Below, one piece after another: positions 10,132 to 21,338 of a DNA stretch of 64,000 nt (its first letter is position 1; every line of letters begins with the position of its first letter). The notes under the pieces were generated by a model. It did no database searches, had not been told where the DNA came from, and saw nothing but the letters and a program-made list of their open reading frames with translations. Location: NCBI GenBank assembly GCA_022560025.1, contig JAFISE010000012.1, positions 186,001 to 250,000 of the forward strand, written 5' to 3'. The position numbers and the translations under genes are program-made. This DNA is from Stagonosporopsis chrysanthemi. Its lineage: Eukaryota; Ascomycota; Dothideomycetes; Pleosporales; Didymellaceae.

Positions 10132-11283
10132 TTTGGCTGCTTGTGCGGTCTTAATTGTTGATGGGTCTTGGAGTGGGAGTCTTGATGATTGGAGAATGAC
10201 GGGGAACTGGCAGTATTGTTCTGAATGTGGTGCAAGGCAGAAGGCAGAAGGTAGAAGGAGATGAATATATAACCTATATGATTTTACAATTTTTGAGCAT
10301 TGTAGAACCATGGCACGGTAATCTGAATTGTTCATCTGATGAGAAAGGGTGCACCGTGAACCGGACTTCCAGATTCACTGTCTGAAGGCCACACATCAAG
10401 CAAAGGGCAACCAGGTGCTTGTGAAGAGACCCATCTATATCTTGTGAGGTGGGATTTGCTCTGATAGGTAGGGCGTAGTGCTGTCACGAGAAGGCCGTAA
10501 CGATTTTGGCAGTAAGGGGAGCTGTGTGGCGGTTCAGGAACCCTCCAAGCTGGGCTCCGATATGAGCCGTCAGGGCTGCACTGCAAGTCGTCCTTCCAGA
10601 TCGACCGCGATGACAGTGAGTAACCTTGGGCGAGGCTGGTCAGAATGGGTCTATGGGACGGCCGTGCGACTGGAAGGTGCTAGCGTGCCTGCGGCCAACG
10701 TTCGGTCGTACCTTCTGTGATTGGTGCACCTTCCGCCGCACGCGTCTGCGGCGGCGCGTGTGTTTACTCACACGTCTCCCTCGTGCGCTGCATGCCTCAC
10801 ACATGCCTACAAGCGAGCAAGTAGAATGACTGTTGCAAGAACAACGTGCCCACCACGAGCGTAGCGCGTCGCACAAGGCGGTCAACCTATGACGCTGCAC
10901 CAGTCTCGATGATGTCGGTGTGCGGAGCAGCAATTAATAGGATGGGCACCCCGGTCGCTGTGAGTGGACCCTTGAATGGGCGACAAGCGAAGCTAAGCTA
11001 ATGGCGACCTCCTGATGCTCCTTTCTGAGAGTCGAAGCCGTGAGCTGCTCTGCGCTTCTCCTGTCTCTCCTGTCTGCGCGCAGTCGTTCCTTGTTGCTTC
11101 ATTTGCAAGTGTAGAGACGTTATCGTAGCGCGTTTCACTGCGCATTGCTTGCAGGCCCCACTCTATCTGCAACTGCCGATTCGAAACGCTCTCGACACCA
11201 GCGCGTGCGCTCATCATAGCCAGTCCGGGGCTGGATGCTTGCCCCATAACGCCCTCGCCACGACGGAGGTGACAGCCACCACC
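10132..11283. other. Divergent promoter region
   Basis: This 1.15-kb spacer separates two divergently transcribed genes (minus at 10131, plus at 11284). The stretch 10700-11150 is GC-rich with pyrimidine runs near 11050-11100. No coding frame is convincing. Confidence 0.4.
10259..10272 (-). promoter_or_regulatory. TATA-like element for the 178-aa membrane protein gene
   Basis: On the minus strand the sequence reads GGTTATATATTCATC, about 130 bases upstream of the ATG at 10131. Position and sequence fit a TATA box. There is no other evidence. Confidence 0.3.
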
Positions 11284-14282
11284 ATGGACGTCGAACACGG
11301 TGCCACAGTTCCTCCCGTCGAGGAGCCACGGCCGCCCAGAACCCATGTCGACTCGACGCCGCTACCGACCGACTCGATGGTGACCGTGCCGCTGTCCGAG
11401 GCTGGCACCAACGACGACGACGTTCGAGAATTTACAATACAGCCCGCAATCGTAGTGGAGGAGCGAAGGCTGTCATCACGGCCGAATTCGGACGAGATTC
11501 ACAAAGCATTTGGTCGCCGTGCGAGTCAAGCCAGCGTCATTGCACCAACCTCGGAGAGCCCCACGGTATCCATACACGATGTTGATGCAGAGGAGACACA
11601 GAAGTCCACACGGTCGAGAAGTGGGAGCGATAGCTCGGGGGATGCCAAGGTTGACTGGGCAGAGCTGGAGAAGAAGGAAATACAGCAGAACCACGAGGGC
11701 CAGGATGACGTAGGTTCCACCTTCTGTGGGCATGTTGACCATACGTGCTAACTCGTGCAGGCCATGGCTCTTCTGCTTGCACGCCTAGAACAGGAAAACA
11801 ACACCCTCATGTCCGACTCCAAGGCGGGCATGAAGCCAACTTTCAAAGGTGCCCGCGCTCGTAGCCAATCTCGTCCGCCCTCCTTCCAGCAGCTCAAGCG
11901 CCTTGTGCAGGACGAAACCTCCGACGTTCGCTTCTCTCAGCTACCGTCACCCCCACCCATGACTGAGCTCGAATTCTGGGCGGCGCTTGTCCGGGATTAT
12001 CCTCAAGTGGTGCAGCGATTGCCAACGCTTTGTCTGAACAAGATCCGTGGCGGTATACCTGCACCGCTGCGAGGTGTCGTCTGGCAGAGTGCGTCTGGGT
12101 CGCGCGACAAGTTAATCGAGGACCAGTACGAAGTCTTGTGTGGCGAATCGAGCCCTTACGAGAATATCATCAACAAAGATCTTGGCCGAAGTTTTCCCGG
12201 CGTTGAAATGTTCAAAGACCCCGAGGGCGAAGGTCAGAAGATGTTGGGTCGTGTTCTGAAGTGCTTCAGCTTGTATGACAACAAGATTGGGTACTGCCAG
12301 GGATTAGGTTTCCTTGTTGGCCCCCTGCTCATGCAGATGGGCGATAAGGAGGCCTTCTGCGTGCTCGTCAGGTATGTCTTCCACGCTCTGGAGAAATATG
12401 GCCGCTGACTTGGTACAGACTGATGGAAGACTACGACCTTCGCTCATGCTTTTTGCCCGACCTCTCCGGCCTGCACCTCCGCATCTTTCAGTTCCAAAAG
12501 CTGCTAAGCCAGCACATGCCAGATCTCGCACTGCACCTTGAGGAGATGCAGATTGAGTCTGCGTACCTCTCGCAATGGTTCTTGTCGTTCTTCGCAGTCA
12601 CGTGTCCGCTTCCTATGCTTTTCCGCATCTACGACGTGCTCTTCGCTGAGGGTGCTTCCGAGACCATCATGCGCGTTGCGCTTGCACTCATGAAAAGAAA
12701 CGAAGCCAAGCTGCTCTCACTGACCGAGATGGAAGATGTGATGCAACTTTTACTTGGTCGCCAACTGTGGGATCCTTACGGCCGAAATGCCCACTCAGCG
12801 GACGATTTGGTTAGCGACTTTGTCTCGTTCACCAACGATGTAACACGAGAGAAATTGCAGGGGATCGAACAACAGTACAAGGAAGCCCAGGAGAAGGAAT
12901 CCGCCAAGCAACAAGTCAACAAATCCGCTACATCGTTTTTGGGCCGCCTGTGGGGCCCCTCTAATTCGTCTACGAAGTCCGTGTCTCTCAGCCCGGGCCT
13001 ATCTGCGCCTTCACGCCCTGTCAGCTTCCTGAGAAGGACACCGTCGAAACAAAGCCTCGCTTCTACATTGAACTCAACTGCCGAGTCCGATACATCAGCA
13101 GCGACCCAAAGTACAGCTTTGACCGACATCTCTCGTGCCTCACACGCAGATACCATGTCAATCAAATCAGGACACGCGTCCGTTGCCATGAGCATTTCAG
13201 CAAAAGACAGGGATCTGCATTATCAGATTGAGCAATTACTCATGTCTGTCAGTCAGCTACAGCGACAGAACACTGAACTAGAGGCTGCGTTGCAAAAGCA
13301 GCGCGAGGACCGAAAAGAAGACCATCGTGTCGTGCGTTTGCTCGTTGATAAGATTCGGAAGAAGGACTCGTCGCTGTCTGCACCCTCCTCTCGAGCATCC
13401 CGGCGACGGACTACAATCACAGCTGCTACCGACGTGTCCGCTGGCACCGACTCGTCGCCGGAGTTGTCAGGAGACGAAGTTGATATAGTGGAAACACTAG
13501 AAACACAGTTTCCAGTGACGCAAACACATCATCGCGCCTCTTCCATGTTTGAGACAAAACAATTACTTCGCGACAACTTGGCACGAACCAAGGAACAGTT
13601 GACCTTAGAATCGTCACGAACGCTGGCGCTGGCTCGCGAGCTCGACGAACGTCAGGCTGAACTTCAAGTCGCACGAGATGCGCTCAAAGACACGCGAAAC
13701 CGTCTCGCAGACTCGTACAATCAGAACCAGAGGCAAGAGCGGACGATCAATGAGCTGAGACAAAACGCACGCAAAGCCTCCGCAGCAGCAAGCTGGACCT
13801 CTGCCGATGACACATCACCCAACATCACCCCGACTTTGAGCAGGAGTACCACGTCTGAGAGTGTCACAAGTGGTTTGAGAGAGCTACGTCTCGGTCGGAC
13901 CGCGTCACAAAAGTCGACCCGTGAACACCCACCATCCATAACTTTCAACAAGCGATCGTCTTCGCTTGCTATGCAGCCAGTTCTCGCAACCGACAACAAT
14001 GCGCCTTCGGACAACGAGCAGTTGCTTCTTGAGCTTGTCAACGCAAAGACGGCGGAGGCTGTTGCGCGACAGGAGCTGGAAGAAATGAGGGCGAGATTCG
14101 AAGGATTGAGGAGAACTATGAGTGCGCAGCCTACTGCTAGTGCAGCGGCAAGTCCGGCACCAACACCGACACCAACACCAGCTGCTGCGCCTGAGTCGAA
14201 GAAGGAAGCGGCCGCAGCAGGTGGGTGGACGTGGGGAGGATGGAAGAGAACCGTCAGCACGTCAAACGCCAGCATCTCGTAA
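11284..14282 (+). CDS. GYP5: Gyp5-type TBC-domain Rab GTPase-activating protein, 966 aa
   Basis: Exons are 11284-11709, 11761-12371 and 12419-14282, all GT-AG and phase-consistent. The N-terminal 200 residues are disordered. The TBC domain spans about residues 230-465. IRGGIPAPLRGVVWQ opens it, INKDLGRSFP carries the IxxDxxR arginine finger, IGYCQG the glutamine finger, and MLFRIYDVLFAEG the late conserved block. Together these catalyse Rab GTP hydrolysis. After a Ser/Thr-rich linker, about residues 620-700 and 750-850 are coiled coil, as in Gyp5/Evi5-type GAPs. In yeast, Gyp5 acts on Sec4 and Ypt1 in exocytosis and ER-Golgi transport. The C-terminus has a Pro-Thr repeat (PAPTPTPTPAA) and ends in WTWGGWKRTVST. 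Confidence 0.92.
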
Positions 14283-15784
14283 GATATGGCGCCTTTTCTT
14301 TTTGAACATGTACGATACATGTACGCAACATATATCGAATGTTTGGAGGACGAACTTATGGGAGACATGGGCACTGGAATGCCGTCATCATTTTCATGTA
14401 CGAAGATACCTTGTGCGATTTACAGCACTTCAGCTTTCCCAGCGACGCATGGTTGAGAGCATAGTTTAGATTCACTTCAGCCGAATAGAACAACTTACAC
14501 TTGCAGCCTTTGGCATGTTAATCTATCGGACATTTCTGCAACAACAACGCATTGATGGGACTCACACGCTTTGAATGTCGGCTTCGTCACTTGCATTGAG
14601 CATGCGGAAGATTGACTTGCTTCCGTTTCCGTTTCCGGTCCCAACTTTGGGAGAGTCAGCGCCTCCCATCCCTTGGAATTCACACACCAAGGCGAGGCAA
14701 TAAGCACTCATCTGGTCAGTGACTGACAATCACAGTTCCCAATACAGATCGGGAGGGAAACGCGCTCGAGAATCGTAGCAATGGTGTGTGAATGACGGGC
14801 TGCACTACCTATATCTCTCTACAGCACGCGTTCAGCATGCCACAACCGCATCACATGCCTCATCACCGAGCACCGAGGAAACACGACACCGGGACTGCAA
14901 CCCCTGGCATGCGCACGATTTCATCAGCCCTGGATTCTGGACTTTGGCGTCGGTGTCATTGTCAAGCCCCCATATTTCCCCGCAAAGCACCAGCGGTGGG
15001 TGATGCGTCCCGGTAGTTGCATCGGCCTCTTGCATCCCTCACTTTGCGCCACAACCCGAGCTCACGAGCCTGCATCGAGTCAAAACACCGTCACGGCAGA
15101 TGTACGACCAGGGTTTAACCACCATTGGTGTTGCGATCATCTGCCGTATCCACAATCGCACGTGTACCCCGCGTTTCATCAGCCCTGCCAGACTACCTAT
15201 GGACTCTCGTTCACAGGAGGCTATGCCGTGTCTACAGGGTTCATGGGTCCCCTAAACATGTACCAGGATCGCAACTGGCTAACACAATGACTTCGACATT
15301 GCAATGCATCGGCAGTTGCATGTTCCAAGGTCCATGTGCATTTCAAACGCGCAGCATGCGCGTGCATGTCACTGTTATGCCCGCCGTGACGTGAACCTGG
15401 CTGCTGCGCAAACCCTCCATTGTACGTTCTCACAACAACGTCTAACCGACTTCTTCTTCACATCGCTCTCCTTCGGAGCGCCGACACCACCAGACCACAC
15501 TAGCAATCTGCCGATAGATGACTGTCTCTTCTACTGGACGGCGCTATCTCTCCGATGCCTTGAAGCATTGTGGCTGAACTTGTAGCGTAGCTCAATCACG
15601 GCACTGTAGACATTTCCGCATCAAGTACAAGTGCGGGACAAAGGTCCGATTTGGGTATCGACGACTGCCAACTTGATGCCAGAACATCGAATACAAGTAC
15701 CTACTCGTGCGCCTGAATCACAACGTGCATTCAATCAGAGCACACGTTCAAAGTGAGTTAGCAATCAACAGTATAGTTGCCACC
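14283..15784. other. Intergenic, 1.5 kb
   Basis: Spacer between the Gyp5 gene and the first MFS gene. It should hold the Gyp5 3' UTR and the MFS promoter. Several short open frames exist on both strands, but none shows domain-like composition or splice-linked continuation. I see nothing else. Confidence 0.4.
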
Positions 15785-17741
15785 ATGGCTTCCAAAGAGT
15801 ATACCGAAGATGTACAGTCCAACCTCTCGCTCTTTGCCACTTCAATACTGACACATCTTAGGAGCGGCGCCAGCTTGAACAAGAACTCCATGTCGAGATC
15901 TTGCCCGGGACGGAAATCATGGCGGATGTGGGAGGCCACCACTTTGTGAAAGGCTCTCATAAAGACGTCCTTGTGCCCCAACCCTCAGACGACCCAAACG
16001 ACCCTTTGAACTGGAGCACATGGTGGAAGACAGCATGCATTGTGTCTACTGCGCTCGTTACCTTTACTCAGGTAGGCCTATCCACTTGAAGCTCTGACGA
16101 TTGATTCTAAGTATCTCATCAGGGATTCGGTCCACTCGCTCTGGCGCCCATGTTTCCGGCGCTGATGGAAGCATTCCAATGTGATCTCGCTGGGGCTATC
16201 CAGTTCACTGGCGTATGCATCTTGGTGCTGGGGTTCAGCAATTTCATCTGGTTAGTCGAATCCTCTGATTCACAAGTCAACACGATTGACACATTGTCAG
16301 GGTACCCATCAGTACTTCGTTCGGCCGTCGACCAGTGTTCCTTCTTAGCCAACTCATCAACTTGGGTACTAGCATCTGGCGCGCCAGGGCCAACTCATAT
16401 GGCTCTTTCATGGGTGCATGTGTTGTCAACGGCATCGGTGCTGGCCCTGCGGAGACTATAATGCCCGAAGTCATTGCCGATATCTTTTTCTTGCACGATC
16501 GAGGCAAATGGAACACCCTGTATTGGGTGGTTTACATGGTTTGTGACCAGACCACAAGCTCTCCATACACGAACTAATCCGTCTCGCAGGGCTCCCTGAT
16601 GGTTGGGCCTATCATTTCTGGAGTGATGACAGAAGATCTCGGCTTCCGCAGCTTCTGGTGGCTCAATTCCGGGCTCCTTGGTGCATCATTTCTGATGGTG
16701 GTTTTCATGTTCCCAGAAACACGCTTCAAGCGTGCAGAGCCAGCAGCGGTGCCTTCAAAGCGCATAGCACCAGACACGCCGGACGAGAAAGGGTACGCAA
16801 CCACCACTGAGAACATCGCTTCTTCTGACGATGGCAATGGCGAAATCCAACATGTCACGACGGCAACCTCTACCGCTCCCAACACCGGCAATGGCCTTAC
16901 ACTCACCAAAACCGCTGCTCGAGACCCCTACCTCGGCGCCGGCAGTCCTGGCAAGTGGCAATGGCGAGTCTTCCAACCCAACGCGCACCCCTTCCGCTCG
17001 ATCTTCCTCGACCTCTGGATCCCATGGAAGCTCTTCGCGTTCCCGATCGTCGAATTTGCCGCCTTTGTTGTATCCTGGTCGTGCTCCTCGTTCCTGACCA
17101 TCAACCTCACACAATCCCAAGTCCTATCGCTCCCACCCTACAACTTCCGCCCTACGACAGTGGGCTTTACAAACTTCGCCATCATAGTCGGCGCCCTGAT
17201 TGGCTTGTTCACGTCAGGACCACTGAGTGATTGGGTCGCTGCGCGCGGGACCAGGAAGAATGGCGGTGTGAGGGAGCCCGAGATGAGGCTGCCTGCAATG
17301 ATTCCCTACGTCATCGTCATGTTCCTCGGTAATATTGTTGTCGCTGTCGGATACGAGAGGAAGTGGCCGTGGGAAGCTATCGTCATCATTGGCTATACTT
17401 GTGCGGGTATCCAGGTCGCGGCGCTACCGGGCATCGTGAGCACATACGCAGTGGACTCGTACAAGCCGGTGGCGGGCAGCTTGTTTGTGGCGATCACGGT
17501 GAATAAAAATCTTTGGGGTTATGGGTTTGGAAAGTTCATCACGCCGTGGAGCATGGAGGACGGGCAAGTCGAATGAGGCAGAATTATGGTTAAGCAGAGC
17601 TAACAAGAGCACAGATTCATCCCGCCCGTCATGACGAACGCAAGCCTTGTCCTGATCTGGTGTCTGTTCGGCATCGTGTTCTTCTACTACGGTAAGACAT
17701 TCAGGAGATGGAGCAAGAACAGTAGCGTGCACAAGCTGTAA
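15785..17741 (+). CDS. MFS transporter, DHA1-like, six exons, 567 aa
   Basis: Exons are 15785-15811, 15862-16071, 16123-16250, 16301-16538, 16590-17563 and 17615-17741; the phases agree throughout. The N-terminus is cytosolic with the fungal DDPNDPLNWS motif before helix 1. Conserved MFS parts follow: SFGRRPVFLL (motif A, loop 2-3), NGIGAGPAETI, GPIISGVMTEDLGFRSFWW and FMFPETRF before a long cytosolic central loop. The second bundle contains SGPLSDWVAARGTRKNGG. About 12 helices fit a proton-coupled drug or metabolite exporter of the plasma membrane; the substrate cannot be told. The fifth intron (17564-17614) needs a GC donor (GG/GCAAGT). With it the C-terminus reads DGFIPPVMTNASLVLIWCLF and ends FRRWSKNSSVHKL, which matches the usual family ending. 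Without it the frame stops inside the intron. Confidence 0.88.
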
Positions 17742-18762
17742 GGACCGTTTTGTTATTGTGCCCGTCAAACTGGTTCGCACGACGCGTGGTTATTCTTAAT
17801 GTGGTCACTCGCCTGAACGCGAGTCAACGTGTTTGACAAAGCTGCACGTTGTTGAAGTTGAATCGGCCCGGCAAGACGTCGCAGTGTTGTTGATCTTTGT
17901 CCTACCTTGGGACTTTCGGGAACGCTGGCAGCACTCGTCATCGGAAGGCAGATTATACCTGTTGTGTCTGCTTTTGACTGCGTAACACATACCACGAGGG
18001 TGAGGGCTTTGAAATAAGGTTTCCGCCGAGATATTGGGAGCAACTCTCAGGCTCAGAAAAGGTGAGTGTAATTGCTTTTGCCTACATGTCAGAACATATA
18101 AGCCGGGAGATATTCAGGTAACGCCGTGTTGCCCTTCTTCCAAAGTCAAACATACTGTAGTCTTGAAACAAATGGTTCGCTCAAAGAACCGAATAGCTTT
18201 GGAACTCTGTACCTGTCTGATTAGTTGTAGAACGCCAGTTGTGCAAGCAGTGAGTGTCTCATAGTTCTTAGAGGGACAGAGTCGATTATGTGTAGAGGAA
18301 ACTGGCACGACAGGCTATTTCCGATGTCTCGGTAGAGGCAATAAGAACACCAGCAATATGAATGATGAGTTGATTTTGCAATTGCATGTTATTTACATGT
18401 TGGTAGCGACAGCTTTGCAGTCGGTCTGAAAAGTGTGAAGACTACGCGATCAAGCTGAACAGAGAAAACAACCACATGGCCCATCCTGATAGCTACGCAA
18501 CTGGCCTAAGGAAAGATCGAATGATCAGACAGTCCACCTTGTCAATCTGGGACGACGCCTTTGCAGGCAATCTGAACGAGATTCGACGCCTTTGCAGGCA
18601 ATCTGGACGAGATACGACACCTTTGTAGGCAGTCTGAAAGGAATGAAACCTCAGCGCTCACCAAGCAAGCTATACTTGGTTGAGTACATGAACTCCTTTG
18701 ATGCGTCAACATCCGCCAGGAATTCAGGCGCCGTGGAGTCTAGTTGATGCTCTGCATCCTCA
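17742..18762. other. Intergenic, 1 kb, with a degenerate repeat array
   Basis: Contains no convincing gene. Its right part carries the 31-bp repeat copies described separately (18541-18641), just 3' of the Cys-rich protein gene. Confidence 0.45.
18541..18641. repeat. 31-bp degenerate tandem repeat, array A
   Basis: Copies begin at about 18551, 18585 and 18616, preceded by a partial copy at 18541. The core is GCCTTTGCAGGCAATCTG, with period 31. The array lies downstream of the minus-strand gene ending at 18763. A related array is at 21168-21338. Confidence 0.75.
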
Positions 18763-20488
18763 TCAGGAAGGTCCTCCAGACTTGCGGGAACAACCGTAAG
18801 GTGGAGCAGGTCTGGAGTGAGCAGGCTTCTGGACTCTGTTACTGCTTTGATGATAACGCTGCTGTTGGTCCTTGTTCCTGTTCCTGGTCATGTTCCTGTC
18901 CCGATTCCGGCTCTTGTTGTTGCCAGTCTGATTTGCTGGGACAGTATTGGTCGCTGGAATGGGGTCGGCGACAGGAGTGGAGACGACTGGGGCTGCGGCG
19001 GCTGGATTGGTGGGACCTGCACTGGTTGTGGGACGCACGAGGTCCAAAATGGAACCCAATGTGTCCAATCCGATTCGCTCGGTCCCAGAGATGGGTGGTA
19101 CTGGAGCTGCTAGAGGCAGGTACGGATTTATAAGATAAGGCTGAGCCGTGGGAGGAGAAGGCATATAAGACCGTGCCAGGTAAGGCGTGGAGGGAGGAGG
19201 CATGTAAGGCTGTGCCGGGTACCCAAAGTGGCCCGACATACCTGGGTGGAGGTAGCCGCCTGGATACTGGGAACCGTACCCTCCGTTGTAGCCACCGTAG
19301 CCGTTGTAGCCCATGCTCATAGCCGCACCTGGGCCCAATGCTGGGTGCTCAGCCTGTTGCTGGTCGTAAGGGTGGGGGTTGTGGCCAACACCGAGCCGGA
19401 CGCCACCTGCAGCGCCACCAAATGAGGCGTTGCTGTGAGCCCTGGACCGACCCCGACTGTTGTTTTCACCCCGATCTCCGCGCGAGTTCCCTTTGGTGGG
19501 CAACCACCCGAGCACTGGTGTCGCGTGTGGATCATGCTTTTCGCCGGTGAATCGCCATGCACGTTCCTTGCCAGGACAGTATTCGTGGCCTTGTGGTATG
19601 ATGAAATCTGGGACCGCTGCATCAGAGAACATATCATCCGATGCAATGTACCCATTCAGCTGCAGGACTTGGAACTGTTTGTCGTTGGGCTTCGCCTGTA
19701 TCCACTGGGGAATGTGCTTCTCACTGGGAATGCATCCTGCACGATACCAACCGGTTGGTGTATGGTAGGCGAAGAAGCAGGGCTACAAACGCTGTCAGCG
19801 TTCTCGGTCGCGGTGAAGAAGGGAACAAGTCACTTACACTGTTCGCGTGTTTGAGACCACACACGGCGCAGTCATTGGTGCATGGGATACTGCAAAGCTC
19901 CCCTGGTTTCTGGAGCTGGAAACACTTCCTGCAGTAGTGGTTGGTTGGGAGTGTTGGCCAGTTGAGTGTACGACCCCCTCGCACATTGACGAAGGCCTCG
20001 GCCGGAGGAAGGTAGCGTGTCCAATGCAACATGTAGACGCACTCAACTGCCAGGCCACTGGGAACCTTGGGATACATGGTGTTCAACTGGCTTTGGCTGA
20101 GTCTTGTTTCGTCGTTCTCGTCGCCGTGCGGGAGCAGCTTGGTGACTGTGACATCTGGGGTTTGCTGATTCCCTGGGTGGTTGACTGGGTGGTTGACTGG
20201 GTGGTTGACTGGGTGGTTGACTGGGTGGTTGACTGGGTGGTTGACTGGGTGGTTGACTGGGTGGTTGACTGGGTGGTTGACTGNNNNNNNNNNNNNNNNN
20301 NNNNNNNNNNNNNNNNNNNNNNNNNNNNNNNNNNNNNNNNNNNNNNNNNNNNNNNNNNNNNNNNNNNNNNNNNNNNNNNNNTGGGTTGACTTGAATGTCT
20401 GACACCTCATTAGCGAATGAAGACCATCGCAGAGGCAATGCTTACTTTTGAAAGAAGTGCCACTCTGCGAGTGGGCGCGACCAGCCAT
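18763..20488 (-). CDS. Cys-rich protein with VNHP tandem repeats, interrupted by an assembly gap
   Basis: Inferred exons are 20488-20446, 20398-19838 (containing the gap) and 19782-18763. Introns are 20445-20399 and 19837-19783. The N-terminus (MAGRAHSQSG) runs into tetrapeptide repeats VNHP encoded by a 12-bp VNTR. Next comes a conserved block with HWTRYLPPAEAF and a Cys cluster (HYCRKCFQL, CSIPCTNDCAVCGL), probably a zinc-binding fold. A CFFAYHTPTGWYRAGCIP region joins exactly across the second intron. The C-terminal half is Gly/Tyr/Pro/Asn-rich low complexity (GYNGYGGYNGGYGSQYP), ending in an Arg/Asn/Gln basic tail. The family is not recognised. It could be an RNA-binding or granule-type protein, but that is only composition-based inference. 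The reading frame across the gap cannot be proved. Confidence 0.65.
20175..20283. repeat. 12-bp VNTR (nine copies visible), coding for VNHP
   Basis: The unit GGGTGGTTGACT is repeated nine times with no visible variation up to the run of Ns, and a shortened copy resumes on the other side. On the minus strand the unit encodes Val-Asn-His-Pro in frame with the downstream Cys-rich domain. The other two frames are also open, because 12 is a multiple of three. Confidence 0.95.
20284..20381. other. Assembly gap (98 Ns) inside the VNTR
   Basis: A run of 98 Ns interrupts the 12-bp repeat. It most likely reflects collapse of a longer array, and the true length and frame are unknown. Confidence 0.98.
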
Positions 20489-21167
20489 CTGCGAAGCGCG
20501 ACAGTTAGCAATTGCAGCAAGATGCGTGTGTGATACTTACACTTCTGAGGTGAAGGTTATGGAAGGTAAGGAAAAGAAGCTGAAGTGACTGCGGGCTTCT
20601 GTTTATCAAAAGTGCGCCAAGACGCAAGCACGATCATGTGACTTGCCGCTGGGTGCCCACGCGGGCTCGTCGACCAGGCTACAGCCATCGCCAGGCCGCT
20701 ACAATCGGTTCATCGTGAGCCAAAATTGTCACTTGTCCCGTGTGCGATCTCTAGTGGCTCAAATCAGTCGCGTGCGGCACCAACGTCGGCTGGTCTGGCA
20801 TAAGTTGACGAAAGGTTGAGAAAACTACTTTCCTCGCCTCTTTCACTCCATTCTATAATACTTGCTGAAGGAAGCATAAAACACTCGTAATAACAGATAG
20901 ATGACATGTAGAAGGTGACATGGAACACAGTAAGGGAGATTATATGGTATTTACAAACGGCATAGTCCCCGCCGAACTGAACTCTATCAGCCAGTTGACA
21001 ACCTTACGCTCTGTGACACGAGGTGACAGAACATGAATTCGATACGATAATAAGTACAACGAAGAAGGGAACGGCCTTGAGACATTTCTAATGATAAACA
21101 CGAGAGCAAAGATTGAAGTCTTTGTGAACAGGGATGGTATGACACCATCTTAAGCACTCTGTATTAC
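20489..21167. other. Intergenic, about 680 bases
   Basis: Spacer upstream of the Cys-rich gene and downstream of the next minus-strand gene. It is AT-rich at 20860-21130. No coding frame or RNA gene is seen. Confidence 0.4.
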
Positions 21168-21338
21168 GACGCCTCTACAGGCAATCTGGATGATGACTTT
21201 GCAGCCGATCTGAATTACGACGACTTTGCAGCCAACCTGAATGAGACTACGACGACTTTACAGTCAATCTGGGGCGACAACTTTGCAGCCAATCTGAGTG
21301 ACGACGACTATGCAGCCAGTCGGCGGCGCCTTTGCTGG
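21168..21338. repeat. 31-bp-type degenerate repeat, array B
   Basis: Five to six diverged copies around the core GACTTTGCAGCCAATCTGAA, with spacing 24-33 bases. The core matches array A at 18541-18641. The array overlaps the last 75 bases of the minus-strand frame that ends at 21264, so the C-terminus of that frame is itself repeat-encoded. Confidence 0.75.

Noticed and set aside
20175..20283. Regular short repeats as a possible CRISPR array
   Set aside because: The 12-bp units are directly adjacent with no unique spacers and lie in a fungal coding frame.
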